From positions 5,385,501 through 5,449,500 of the forward strand of contig NZ_CP018846.1 in NCBI RefSeq assembly GCF_002025705.1: a DNA stretch of 64,000 bases, written 5' to 3'. This DNA is from Pseudomonas putida (lineage in GTDB: Bacteria; Pseudomonadota; Gammaproteobacteria; Pseudomonadales; Pseudomonadaceae). The notes below the pieces were generated by a model that was not told the DNA's origin, searched no databases, and saw nothing but the letters and a program-made list of their open reading frames with translations. Positions 17,208-26,418 of the stretch are shown here, piece by piece; within the stretch, counting starts at the first letter, position 1; each line of letters begins with the position of its first letter. The position numbers and the translations under genes were made by a program.

Positions 17208-19031
17208 TCAGCTGTTCTTGGCTTTCTTGGCGGCGCGGGTACGCTCGCTTTCGTCCAGGATCTTCTTGCGAAGACGGATGGACTTCGGCGTTACTTCGCA
17301 CAGCTCGTCTTCCTGGATGTATTCCAGAGCCTGTTCCAGGGTGAAGCGAACAGGTGGAACCAGGGCGATGACTTCGTCTTTACCCGAAGCACGCATGTTG
17401 TCGAGCTTCTTGCCCTTGGTAGGGTTGACGCCCAGGTCGTTGTCGCGGCTGTTCTGGCCGATGATCTGACCGTTGTAGATCTCTTGACCGTGCTCGACAA
17501 ACAGCTTGCCACGCGCCTGCAGGGTTTCCAGCGAGTAGGTCAGCGCCTTGCCGGTTTCGACCGAAACCAGTACGCCGTTCTGACGGCCGGACATGTGGCC
17601 GGACTTCACAGCGTCGTAGCGATCGAAGATCGAAGTCAGGATGCCTGCACCGTTGGTCAGGGTCAGGAACTGGTTACGGAAACCGATCAGACCACGAGCC
17701 GGGATGTTGTATTCCAGGCGTACACGGCCTTTGCCATCCGGGACCATGTTGGTCAGGTCGCCTTTACGCAGACCCATCTCTTCCATGACCTTGCCCTGGG
17801 ATTCTTCAGGGATGTCGATGGTGACGTTTTCGAACGGTTCCTGCTTAACGCCGTCCACTTCACGGATGATCACTTCCGGACGGCCCAGGGCCAGTTCGAA
17901 GCCTTCGCGACGCATGGTTTCGATCAGTACCGAGAGGTGCAGCTCGCCACGGCCCGAGACCTTGAACTTGTCTGGGGAGTCGGTTTCTTCAACGCGCAGG
18001 GCAACGTTGTACAGCAGCTCTTTGTCCAGACGGTCCTTGATGTTACGGCTGGTGACGAACTTGCCTTCCTTGCCGCAGAACGGCGAGTCGTTGACCTGGA
18101 AGGTCATCGAAACGGTAGGCTCGTCAACGGTCAGCGGCTTCATCGCTTCAACGGCAGTCGGGTCGCAAAGGGTGTCGGAGATGAACAGCTCATCGAAACC
18201 GCTGATGCAGACAATGTCGCCAGCCTGGGCTTCTTCGACGTCGACGCGGTGCAGGCCGTGGTGGCCCATCAGCTTGAGGATACGGCCGTTACGCTTCTTG
18301 CCGTCAGCGTCGATGGCGACAACCGGGGTGTTCGGCTTGATGCGACCACGGGCGATACGGCCAACACCGATCACACCCAGGAAGCTGTTGTAGTCCAGTG
18401 CGGAGATCTGCATCTGGAACGGGCCGTCACGGTCAACAGCTGGCGCTGGAACGTGGTCGATGACAGCCTGGTACAGGGCAGTCATGTCTTCGCCCATGGC
18501 GGTGTGGTCCAGACCGGCAATGCCGTTCAGGGCCGAGGCGTAGACCACTTTGAAGTCCAGCTGCTCGTCGGTAGCGCCGAGGTTGTCGAACAGGTCGAAG
18601 ATCTGGTCCAGAACCCAGTCAGGACGCGCGCCCGGACGGTCAACCTTGTTGATCACGACGATTGGCTTCAGGCCGGCTTCGAAGGCCTTCTTGGTCACGA
18701 AGCGGGTTTGCGGCATTGGGCCGTCCTGGGCGTCGACCAGCAGCAGCACGGAGTCGACCATCGACATTACACGCTCAACCTCGCCACCGAAGTCGGCGTG
18801 GCCGGGGGTGTCGACGATGTTGATGTGGTAGCCGTTCCAGTTGATGGCGGTGTTTTTCGCCAGAATGGTAATACCGCGCTCTTTTTCCTGGTCGTTGGAG
18901 TCCATGACGCGCTCGTCGTTGAGCTCGTTACGCTCCAGAGTGCCGGACTGACGCAGGAGTTTGTCGACCAGAGTGGTTTTACCATGGTCAACGTGGGCGA
19001 TGATGGCGATGTTACGCAGATTTTCGATCAC
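17208..19031 (-). CDS. typA: Ribosome-associated GTPase TypA/BipA
   Basis: Translational GTPase of the EF-G/LepA class involved in 50S subunit assembly, stress and virulence traits. 607 residues, normal length. G1 loop HVDHGKTT at residues 13-20, then RGITILAKN (G2), DTPGHADFGGEV (G3) and NKVDRPGARP (G4), followed by the EF-Tu-like, EF-G-like and BipA-specific C-terminal domains. Translation starts at GTG (19031) on the peptide MIENLRN. A clear sigma-70 promoter lies 36 bases ahead. Confidence 0.97.
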   Translation of the reverse strand: MIENLRNIAIIAHVDHGKTTLVDKLLRQSGTLERNELNDERVMDSNDQEKERGITILAKNTAINWNGYHINIVDTPGHADFGGEVERVMSMVDSVLLLVDAQDGPMPQTRFVTKKAFEAGLKPIVVINKVDRPGARPDWVLDQIFDLFDNLGATDEQLDFKVVYASALNGIAGLDHTAMGEDMTALYQAVIDHVPAPAVDRDGPFQMQISALDYNSFLGVIGVGRIARGRIKPNTPVVAIDADGKKRNGRILKLMGHHGLHRVDVEEAQAGDIVCISGFDELFISDTLCDPTAVEAMKPLTVDEPTVSMTFQVNDSPFCGKEGKFVTSRNIKDRLDKELLYNVALRVEETDSPDKFKVSGRGELHLSVLIETMRREGFELALGRPEVIIREVDGVKQEPFENVTIDIPEESQGKVMEEMGLRKGDLTNMVPDGKGRVRLEYNIPARGLIGFRNQFLTLTNGAGILTSIFDRYDAVKSGHMSGRQNGVLVSVETGKALTYSLETLQARGKLFVEHGQEIYNGQIIGQNSRDNDLGVNPTKGKKLDNMRASGKDEVIALVPPVRFTLEQALEYIQEDELCEVTPKSIRLRKKILDESERTRAAKKAKNS

Positions 19032-19066
19032 AAGTGTATCTCGATCAGAGGATTCGGTTGCCGCCC

Positions 19067-19095
19067 ATTGTAGGCGGCCAATATGTACTGTTTAA
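19067..19095 (-). promoter_or_regulatory. Sigma-70 promoter of typA
   Basis: Read on the minus strand: TTAAAC (19090-19095), 17-base spacer, TACAAT (19067-19072). The -10 box lies in the loop of a GCCGCC/GGCGGC hairpin. The transcription start would fall about 25-30 bases before the GTG. Confidence 0.6.
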
Positions 19096-19159
19096 GGCTC
19101 AGCGGGCCCGGCGGTCGGGAGGGCGATGGCGGATGCTGCCGCCATACAGCCCTGGCGTC

Positions 19160-20614
19160 TTATGTCGGACGATAAACACGCACATTGGCATGTCCCTCAC
19201 TGAGCAGGTGGTGTGCGTGCAAACGGCTCATCACACCTTTGTCGCAATACAGCAAGTACTGGCGCGTAGGGTCCAGGTGCTTGAACTTGCTGTTGATGGC
19301 GTAGAACGGCATAGCCTGGACTTCGATACCGTCCAGTGCCAGAGGTTCGTCTTCCTGGGCATCGGGGTGACGAATGTCGATGACGATCTGGCCTGGCAGC
19401 GCCTCGGCCACTTCTTCGACTTCGATGTCCTTGCCCAACTCGTCGATCACGTGGTCGATGGAGATGAACTTGGCACGCTCCAGGGCGCGCTCCAGCACGG
19501 CCATGTCGAACTGCTTTTCTTCGTGCTCCATGCGGTGACGCTTGGCATGGGTGGTCGGGTTCACCGAGATCACTCCGCAGTATTCCGGCATGTGCTTGGC
19601 GAAGTCGGCGGTGCCGATTTCGGTGGCCTGGTCGATGATGTCCTGCTTGTGGCTGGCCAGCAACGGGCGCAGCACCAGCTTGTCGGTGGCCGAGTCGATG
19701 ATCGACAGGTTCGGCAAGGTCTGGCTGGAAACCTGGGAAATCGCCTCGCCGGTGACCAGCGCTTCGATCTGCAGGCGATCGGCCATGTGCGCGGCGCCGC
19801 GCAGCATCATGCGCTTGAGGGTCACGCCCATGTAGCTGTTGTCGACCTTGTTGAGGATCTCGCCAACCACTTCTTCGAACGGCACGCTGATGAACAGCAC
19901 GCGCTGGCTGCTGCCGTACTTTTTCCACAGGTAGTGGGCGACTTCCATCACGCCCAGCTCGTGGGCACGGCCGCCGAGGTTGAAGAAGCAGAAGTGGGTC
20001 ATCAGGCCGCGGCGCATCATCTGGTAGGCCGCCACGGTGGAGTCGAAACCACCGGACATCAGCACCAGGGTCTGCTCCAGGGCACCCAGCGGGTAGCCGC
20101 CGATGCCGTTGTGCTGATTGTGGATCACGTACAGGCGCTGATCGCGGATTTCCATGCGCACCACGACCTCAGGCGTCTTCAGGTCGATGCCGGAGGCGCC
20201 GCACTGCTGGCGCAGCTGGCTGCCGACGTAGCGGTCGACGTCCATCGAGGTGAAGTCGTGGTGGCCGCCGCGCTTGCAGCGCACCGAGAAGCGCTTGCCA
20301 GCCAGCAGGTGGCCAAAGTGCTGCTTACACTTGGCGACGATGTCGTCGAAGTCGCCCAGCGGGTACTCCTCGACCTGCAGGAAGTGGGTGATACCCGGGG
20401 TGCAGGTGAGGCGCTCGATCATCTCGCGCTGGACCTTTTCGTCCTCGACGCGGGTGACCACCTCGAGATTATCCCAGACACCATCGACCGCGAGCTCAGG
20501 ATCGAGGTCCTTGAGCACGTTGCGGATGTTCTTGCCGAGCTGGCGGATGAAACGCTTGCGCACCGGCCGGCTCTTGATGGTGATTTCTGGGAAGACTTTG
20601 ACGATAAGTTTCAT
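19160..20614 (-). CDS. thiI: tRNA 4-thiouridine synthetase ThiI with rhodanese domain
   Basis: Adenylates U8 of tRNA and transfers persulfide sulfur to give 4-thiouridine; the long form also serves thiamine thiazole synthesis. 484 residues: N-terminal ferredoxin-like and THUMP domains (about 1-165), PP-loop ATPase with LMSGGFDST (about 185), and a C-terminal rhodanese domain with the active cysteine in YCDKGVMS (about Cys457), as in E. coli ThiI. ATG at 20614. Same strand as typA, with 128 bases between them that hold the typA promoter and a small ATGGCGG/CCGCCAT hairpin. Confidence 0.95.
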   Translation of the reverse strand: MKLIVKVFPEITIKSRPVRKRFIRQLGKNIRNVLKDLDPELAVDGVWDNLEVVTRVEDEKVQREMIERLTCTPGITHFLQVEEYPLGDFDDIVAKCKQHFGHLLAGKRFSVRCKRGGHHDFTSMDVDRYVGSQLRQQCGASGIDLKTPEVVVRMEIRDQRLYVIHNQHNGIGGYPLGALEQTLVLMSGGFDSTVAAYQMMRRGLMTHFCFFNLGGRAHELGVMEVAHYLWKKYGSSQRVLFISVPFEEVVGEILNKVDNSYMGVTLKRMMLRGAAHMADRLQIEALVTGEAISQVSSQTLPNLSIIDSATDKLVLRPLLASHKQDIIDQATEIGTADFAKHMPEYCGVISVNPTTHAKRHRMEHEEKQFDMAVLERALERAKFISIDHVIDELGKDIEVEEVAEALPGQIVIDIRHPDAQEDEPLALDGIEVQAMPFYAINSKFKHLDPTRQYLLYCDKGVMSRLHAHHLLSEGHANVRVYRPT

Positions 20615-20747
20615 TGGTTAACAGCGCGCGCAGGGCCTGCCGAAAATGAGGGGCGCGAATTATATCGGAAATTGCTCAGGTTTTGACCAACTTTTGATCA
20701 GAAGCTTTCAGATAAGTGCGGGAGGCGAGATTGGCGGCGCTTGTACC

Positions 20748-20822
20748 GGCCCTTTCGCGGGTAAACCCGCTCCCACAGGTTCATCACTGCCCTGTGGGAG
20801 CGGGCTTGCCCGCGAAAGGGCC
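20748..20822. repeat. REP pair upstream of glnA
   Basis: GGCCCTTTCGCGGG...AACCCGCTCCCACAGG and its complement form a compact inverted pair. It separates the thiI leader from the NtrC sites of glnA. Confidence 0.85.
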
Positions 20823-20850
20823 CTTAAAGAAAGCACAGCTCGCAAGCCGC

Positions 20851-20865
20851 GCACCAATTTGGTGC
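20851..20865. promoter_or_regulatory. NtrC-binding site 1 of glnA
   Basis: GCACCAATTTGGTGC is a perfect 15-base palindrome and fits the NtrC consensus TGCACC-N5-GGTGCA. It lies about 107 bases ahead of the -24 element, the usual enhancer distance. Confidence 0.85.
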
Positions 20866-20880
20866 CTTATGCAGTTTTAC

Positions 20881-20897
20881 TGCCTCCTAAGGGTGCA
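20881..20897. promoter_or_regulatory. NtrC-binding site 2 of glnA (weaker)
   Basis: TGCCTCCTAAGGGTGCA matches the right half GGTGCA and the outer TGC of the left half. It is centred 31 bases, about three helical turns, from site 1, so the pair could seat an NtrC oligomer. Confidence 0.65.
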
Positions 20898-20970
20898 TTT
20901 TTCTGGGCCGCCAGCCCACCAAATGCCCGCAAACGCCCCCTTTTATCTCGCCCTCGCCATTTTCGGGCAC

Positions 20971-20986
20971 TGGCATGCAATTTGCT
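20971..20986 (+). promoter_or_regulatory. Sigma-54 promoter of glnA
   Basis: TGGCATGCAATTTGCT: GG at 20972-20973 and GC at 20984-20985 are exactly 12 bases apart, and both flanks match the TGGCACG-N4-TTGCW consensus. Predicted start near 20997. Confidence 0.9.
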
Positions 20987-21085
20987 CCCTTGTGAGGCAG
21001 GTAAGCTTGGCCGACTATCCGCGCCCGGCAACACCCTTTTTCCAGAGCAGCGGCCCACCGCGCTCTAGACCCTCCGGAGGACAAC

Positions 21086-22492
21086 ATGTCGAAGTCGGTT
21101 CAACTCATCAAAGATCATGACGTCAAGTGGATTGATCTGCGTTTCACGGACACCAAGGGCGTACAGCATCACGTGACCATGCCGGCGCGTGATGGCCTGG
21201 ACGAAGACTTCTTCGAAGTCGGCAAGATGTTCGACGGTTCCTCCATCGCTGGCTGGAAAGGCATCGAAGCTTCCGACATGATCCTGATGCCGGTCGACGA
21301 GACCGCCGTTCTGGACCCGTTCACCGAAGAACCGACCCTGATCATCACCTGCGACATCGTCGACCCGTCGAGCATGCAGGGCTACGATCGCGACCCACGT
21401 GCGATCGCCAAGCGCGCCGAAGAGTACCTGAAGAGCACCGGCATCGGTGACACCGTATTCGCAGGCCCGGAGCCGGAGTTCTTCATCTTCGACGAAGTGA
21501 AGTTCAAGTCGGACATCTCCGGCTCGATGTTCAAGATTTTCTCCGAGCAAGGCTCGTGGATGTCTGACGCTGACGTGGAAGGCGGCAACAAAGGCCACCG
21601 TCCAGGCGTGAAAGGCGGCTACTTCCCGGTTCCGCCGTTCGACCACGACCACGAAATCCGTACCGCCATGTGCAACGCTCTGGAAGAAATGGGCCAGACC
21701 GTTGAAGTTCACCACCACGAAGTGGCGACTGCCGGCCAGAACGAAATCGGCGTCAAGTTCAACACCCTGGTGAAGAAAGCTGACGAAGTACAGGCCCTGA
21801 AGTACGTCGTGCACAACGTTGCCGACGCTTACGGCCGTACCGCCACCTTCATGCCGAAGCCACTGTACGGCGACAACGGCTCGGGCATGCACGTACACAT
21901 GTCGATCTGGAAAGAAGGCAAGAACACCTTCTCCGGTGAAGGCTATGCCGGCCTGTCCGAAACCGCTCTGTACTTCATCGGCGGTATCATCAAGCACGGT
22001 AAGGCCCTGAACGGCTTCACCAACCCGTCGACCAACTCGTACAAGCGCCTGGTTCCAGGCTTCGAAGCCCCGGTAATGCTGGCCTACTCGGCTCGCAACC
22101 GTTCCGCCTCGATCCGTATTCCTTACGTCGGCAGCCCTAAAGCCCGCCGTATCGAAGCACGCTTCCCGGACCCATCGGCCAACCCGTACCTGGCCTTCGC
22201 GGCCCTGCTGATGGCTGGCCTGGACGGCATCCAGAACAAGATCCACCCAGGCGATGCTGCCGACAAGAACCTCTACGACCTGCCACCAGAAGAAGCCAAG
22301 GACATCCCGCAAGTATGCGGCAGCCTGAAAGAAGCCCTGGAAGAGCTGGATAAAGGCCGTGCGTTCCTGACCAAGGGCGGCGTGTTCTCCGACGACTTCA
22401 TCGATGCCTTCATCGAGCTGAAGAGCGAAGAAGAAATCAAGGTCCGCACCTTCGTGCACCCGCTGGAATACGAGCTGTACTACAGCTGCTGA
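21086..22492 (+). CDS. glnA: Glutamine synthetase type I
   Basis: ATP-dependent synthesis of glutamine from glutamate and ammonia, the entry point for ammonia assimilation with GltBD (also in this window). 468 residues, the usual GSI-beta length. Visible are the glutamate and metal site block PEPEFFIFDEV, NGSGMHVHMSIWK, and the adenylylation loop NLYDLPPEE with Tyr397, the target of GlnE. ATG preceded by GGAGGACAAC. Expression should follow NtrC and sigma-54 as shown upstream; activity should follow adenylylation. Ends in its own terminator. Confidence 0.98.
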   Translation: MSKSVQLIKDHDVKWIDLRFTDTKGVQHHVTMPARDGLDEDFFEVGKMFDGSSIAGWKGIEASDMILMPVDETAVLDPFTEEPTLIITCDIVDPSSMQGYDRDPRAIAKRAEEYLKSTGIGDTVFAGPEPEFFIFDEVKFKSDISGSMFKIFSEQGSWMSDADVEGGNKGHRPGVKGGYFPVPPFDHDHEIRTAMCNALEEMGQTVEVHHHEVATAGQNEIGVKFNTLVKKADEVQALKYVVHNVADAYGRTATFMPKPLYGDNGSGMHVHMSIWKEGKNTFSGEGYAGLSETALYFIGGIIKHGKALNGFTNPSTNSYKRLVPGFEAPVMLAYSARNRSASIRIPYVGSPKARRIEARFPDPSANPYLAFAALLMAGLDGIQNKIHPGDAADKNLYDLPPEEAKDIPQVCGSLKEALEELDKGRAFLTKGGVFSDDFIDAFIELKSEEEIKVRTFVHPLEYELYYSC

Positions 22493-22527
22493 TCTGATCG
22501 GCGCCTGGCGTCGATGACCTGATCAAG

Positions 22528-22556
22528 ACGGCCTCCTTCGGGAGGCCGTTTCTGTT
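22528..22556 (+). terminator. Terminator of glnA
   Basis: ACGGCCTCC-TTCG-GGAGGCCGT followed by TTCTGTTT, 36 bases after the stop. A UUCG-type tetraloop makes it strong, so the genes downstream need their own promoters or leakage. Confidence 0.88.
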
Positions 22557-22642
22557 TCTGCCTTCAGTAATTTCGGAAGGCTCCTACCCGCGTGACGCGC
22601 CAGCTTCTGCACACTCGGACCTTCACTCCACGGAGGTTCATC

Positions 22643-23185
22643 ATGCGCTCGTTACCCCTCGTTGCAGCCGCCGCCCTTGCTCTGACCGGCTGCGCGGCAT
22701 CAGAACCCAGCCACCCTGCCCTCGGCCCGCTGCTTGAGACTATCGAGCGCCGCCTAGACTTGGCGCAAGCCGTCGCCTTGCACAAGTGGGACAAGCGCCA
22801 ACCGGTCCAGGCAAGCCCGCGTGAACAGCAGGTGCTTTCGAATGTTCGTGCAGCCGCACCCGCACATGGCCTGGCCCAGGAACGAGCCGAGGCGTTCTTC
22901 GCCGACCAGATCGAGGCCAACAAGCTGGTGCAGTACACAATGCTTTTCCATTGGCATCGCCTGGGTGCTGCGCCAGACACACCACGCAGCGACCTGCAGC
23001 AGGAGATCCGCCCCCAGCTTGATCAGCTGCAGACTTTGCTGCTCAAGCAACTGGCCGATTTTGAACAGCAGAAACCGCAACACTGCGCCGCCATGGTGGC
23101 GGATGCCGTAGCCAAGCGCCCCGTGGACCACCTGACCCAGCGAGCGCTGATTCGCGCGACCGGCCAACTGTGCGATAAATCCTGA
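22643..23185 (+). CDS. aroQ: Exported monofunctional chorismate mutase (AroQ-gamma type), probable lipoprotein
   Basis: 180 residues. An N-terminal export signal MRSLPLVAAAALALTGC ends in a lipobox LTGC, so the product may be a periplasmic lipoprotein. The mature part matches the secreted *AroQ chorismate mutase family, of which M. tuberculosis *MtCM is a member: RRLDLAQAVALHKW with Arg and Lys of the active site, FFADQIEANKLVQY with the Gln/Glu helix, and a C-terminal helix pair holding two cysteines (QHC... and QLC) placed like the disulfide of *MtCM. It would turn chorismate into prephenate outside the cytoplasm, where the reason is unknown. ATG at 22643 with CGGAGG. It sits between glnA and ntrB. 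Confidence 0.82.
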   Translation: MRSLPLVAAAALALTGCAASEPSHPALGPLLETIERRLDLAQAVALHKWDKRQPVQASPREQQVLSNVRAAAPAHGLAQERAEAFFADQIEANKLVQYTMLFHWHRLGAAPDTPRSDLQQEIRPQLDQLQTLLLKQLADFEQQKPQHCAAMVADAVAKRPVDHLTQRALIRATGQLCDKS

Positions 23186-23193
23186 GATCTCTA

Positions 23194-23210
23194 TGCTCTA
23201 TATTGGTGCA
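23194..23210. promoter_or_regulatory. Possible NtrC site upstream of ntrB
   Basis: TGCTCTATATTGGTGCA has a perfect right half GGTGCA and a partial left half, and it covers a TATATT that could serve as a -10 box. This resembles the enteric glnL promoter, where NtrC limits ntrBC expression. Weak single-site prediction. The rest of 23186-23449 holds no gene I can support. Confidence 0.4.
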
Positions 23211-23449
23211 CCTGAAGGACTGGCGCCCTTCAGTGCAGCCCAAAAGAGGTCACAAGAATCGATAAATCAGGGCATTCTGGTCCGAATCTGCGCATATTCA
23301 GGCCTTTATCAGCAAAATCCGCTTCTTTTCGGAGCCTTGGTTTGTTTCTTGCAGTTTCTTGGGAAGAGACTGGCACCAGCGGATCCACCGCGCGCCCGGC
23401 CATGGCCGTGCCATGCCTGACAAGCGCCAAAAGAGGTCACCGACGCCTT

Positions 23450-24531
23450 ATGACCATCAGCGATGCACAGCACCGTCTGCTTCTGGACAACCTGACCACC
23501 GCCACGCTGCTGCTCAATGCCGAGCTGCGCCTGGAGTACATGAACCCGGCTGCGGAGATGCTCCTGGCGGTCAGTGGCCAGCGCAGTCATGGGCAGTTCA
23601 TCAGTGAGCTGTTCACCGAATCGACCGAGGCGCTCAATTCGCTGCGCCAGGCCGTGGAACAGGCGCACCCATTTACCAAGCGTGAAGCACAACTGACCTC
23701 GCTGACCGGGCAGACCATCACCGTCGACTATGCAGTGACGCCAATCCTGCACCAGGGCAATACCTTGCTGCTGCTGGAAGTGCACCCGCGAGATCGCCTG
23801 TTGCGCATCACCAAGGAAGAAGCCCAGCTGAGCAAGCAGGAAACCACCAAGATGCTGGTGCGTGGCCTGGCCCACGAGATCAAGAACCCGCTTGGCGGCA
23901 TCCGTGGCGCAGCACAGCTGCTGGCCCGCGAGCTGCCCGAAGAGGGGCTGCGCGACTATACCAACGTGATCATCGAGGAAGCCGACCGCCTGCGTAACCT
24001 GGTCGACCGCATGCTCGGCTCGAACAAACTGCCGTCGCTGGCCATGACCAACATCCACGAAGTGCTGGAACGAGTCTGCAGCCTGGTCGAGGCAGAAAGC
24101 CAAGGCTGCATCACTTTGGTGCGCGACTACGACCCTAGCCTGCCGGACGTATTGATCGACCGCGAGCAGATGATCCAGGCCGTGCTCAACATCGTGCGCA
24201 ATGCGATGCAGGCGATCAGCTCGCAGAACGAGCTGCGCCTGGGCCGCATCACCCTGCGCAGCCGCGCGGTGCGCCAGTTCACCATCGGCCATGTGCGCCA
24301 TCGCCTGGCAGCACGTATCGAGATCATCGACAACGGCCCGGGCATCCCCGCGGAACTGCAGGACACGCTTTTCTATCCCATGGTCAGTGGGCGCCCGGAC
24401 GGTACCGGGCTCGGCCTGGCCATTACCCAGAACATCATCAGCCAGCACCAGGGCCTGATCGAGTGTGAAAGCCACGCAGGGCACACCGCCTTCTCGATCT
24501 TCCTGCCCCTGGAACAAGGAGCCACCGCCTC

Positions 24532-24535
<4 letters not shown>
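23450..24535 (+). CDS. ntrB: Nitrogen regulation sensor kinase NtrB (GlnL)
   Basis: Soluble histidine kinase/phosphatase that sets NtrC phosphorylation in response to PII. 361 residues: N-terminal PAS domain (about 5-115), H-box GLAHEIKNPLGG with His142, and HATPase domain with IVRNAMQA (N box), DNGPGIP (G1) and GTGLGLAI (G2). ATG at 23450 gives the P. putida N-terminus MTISDAQHRLLLDNL; the open frame extends upstream without family similarity. Overlaps ntrC by 4 bases. Confidence 0.96.
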
Positions 24536-25968
<1,433 letters not shown>

Positions 25969-25992
25969 TCTAGCTGTTCACCTGCAAGATCC

Positions 25993-26100
25993 CTGGGGCT
26001 GCTAAGCAGCCCTTTCGCGACGCAAGGCCGCTCCTACAAGAGACCGCGATCCCCTGTAGGAGCGGCCTTGTGTCGCGAAAGGGCCGCAAAGCGGCCCCAG
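25993..26100. repeat. REP pair behind ntrC
   Basis: Two inverted REP copies of the CGCGACGCAAGGCCGCTCCTACA subtype with GGGCTGC and GGGCCGC outer hairpins, beginning 25 bases after the ntrC stop. It may end the ntrBC message and insulate the next promoter. Confidence 0.85.
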
Positions 26101-26117
26101 CCATTTCAGCCTTCCCA

Positions 26118-26134
26118 TGCACCGATCCTGTGCC
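26118..26134. promoter_or_regulatory. NtrC-type site 1 upstream of the NrsZ-like RNA
   Basis: TGCACCGATCCTGTGCC fits TGCACC-N5-GGTGCA with a perfect left half and a near-perfect right half. It is 100 bases ahead of the sigma-54 promoter at 26218. Confidence 0.7.
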
Positions 26135-26137
26135 CGA

Positions 26138-26154
26138 TGCACCTCCCCAAGGCA
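26138..26154. promoter_or_regulatory. NtrC-type site 2 upstream of the NrsZ-like RNA (weaker)
   Basis: TGCACCTCCCCAAGGCA has a perfect left half and a partial right half. It is exactly 20 bases, two helical turns, from site 1, so the two could be occupied cooperatively. Confidence 0.5.
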
Positions 26155-26217
26155 CAAATCACCTCAAAATACGGCCAAATCACCCTGAAAGCCCAGTATT
26201 CGCGGGCTTTTAAAAAC

Positions 26218-26233
26218 TGGCACGCCCCCTGCA
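26218..26233 (+). promoter_or_regulatory. Sigma-54 promoter of the NrsZ-like RNA
   Basis: TGGCACGCCCCCTGCA: the -24 element TGGCACG is perfect, GC at 26231-26232 lies exactly 12 bases from GG at 26219-26220, and the -12 element reads CTGCA. Predicted start about 26244, just before the first repeat. Confidence 0.88.
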
Positions 26234-26243
26234 GTAGCTAATA

Positions 26244-26418
26244 CATATCCAGTTTCGGGGGCCCTGGTACAGGCAGGCCGGGTGACCCCTCTTTTATTCG
26301 CAGTAACGCCAGTTTTGGGGACCTCGGTACAGGCAGGCCGGGCCATCCCCCCTTTAATTCGCTGTAACCCCTTTTGGGGACCTCGGTACAGGCAGGCCGG
26401 GATATCCCCTCTTTTATT
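26244..26418 (+). ncRNA. nrsZ: NrsZ-like nitrogen-regulated small RNA with three stem-loop repeats
   Basis: Three imperfect direct repeats with periods of 60 and 59 bases, each with GGGG(A), the shared centre TACAGGCAGGCCGGG, then (T)CCCC and a T-rich run (TCTTTTATT or CTTTAATT). Each can fold as a stem-loop GGGGA...TCCCC, and the third ends with a T-run suited to termination. The P. aeruginosa RNA NrsZ lies at the same place (between ntrC and the PA5126-type gene before trmL), has three similar stem-loops, and depends on NtrC and sigma-54; there it promotes rhamnolipid synthesis and swarming. Target and ends here are inferred. Confidence 0.85.

Larger units (their letters stand above)
20615..21085. 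promoter_or_regulatory. thiI-glnA intergenic control region
   Basis: 471 bases without a gene I can support. From left to right: thiI leader, a REP pair (20748-20822), two NtrC-type sites (20851-20897), a sigma-54 promoter (20971-20986) and the glnA leader ending in the ribosome site GGAGGACAAC. This is the classic nitrogen-regulated glnA arrangement. Confidence 0.85.

Noticed and set aside
23221..23237. Sigma-54-like TGGCGCCCTTCAGTGCA before ntrB
   Set aside because: Spacing is one base too long and the -24 element is weak.
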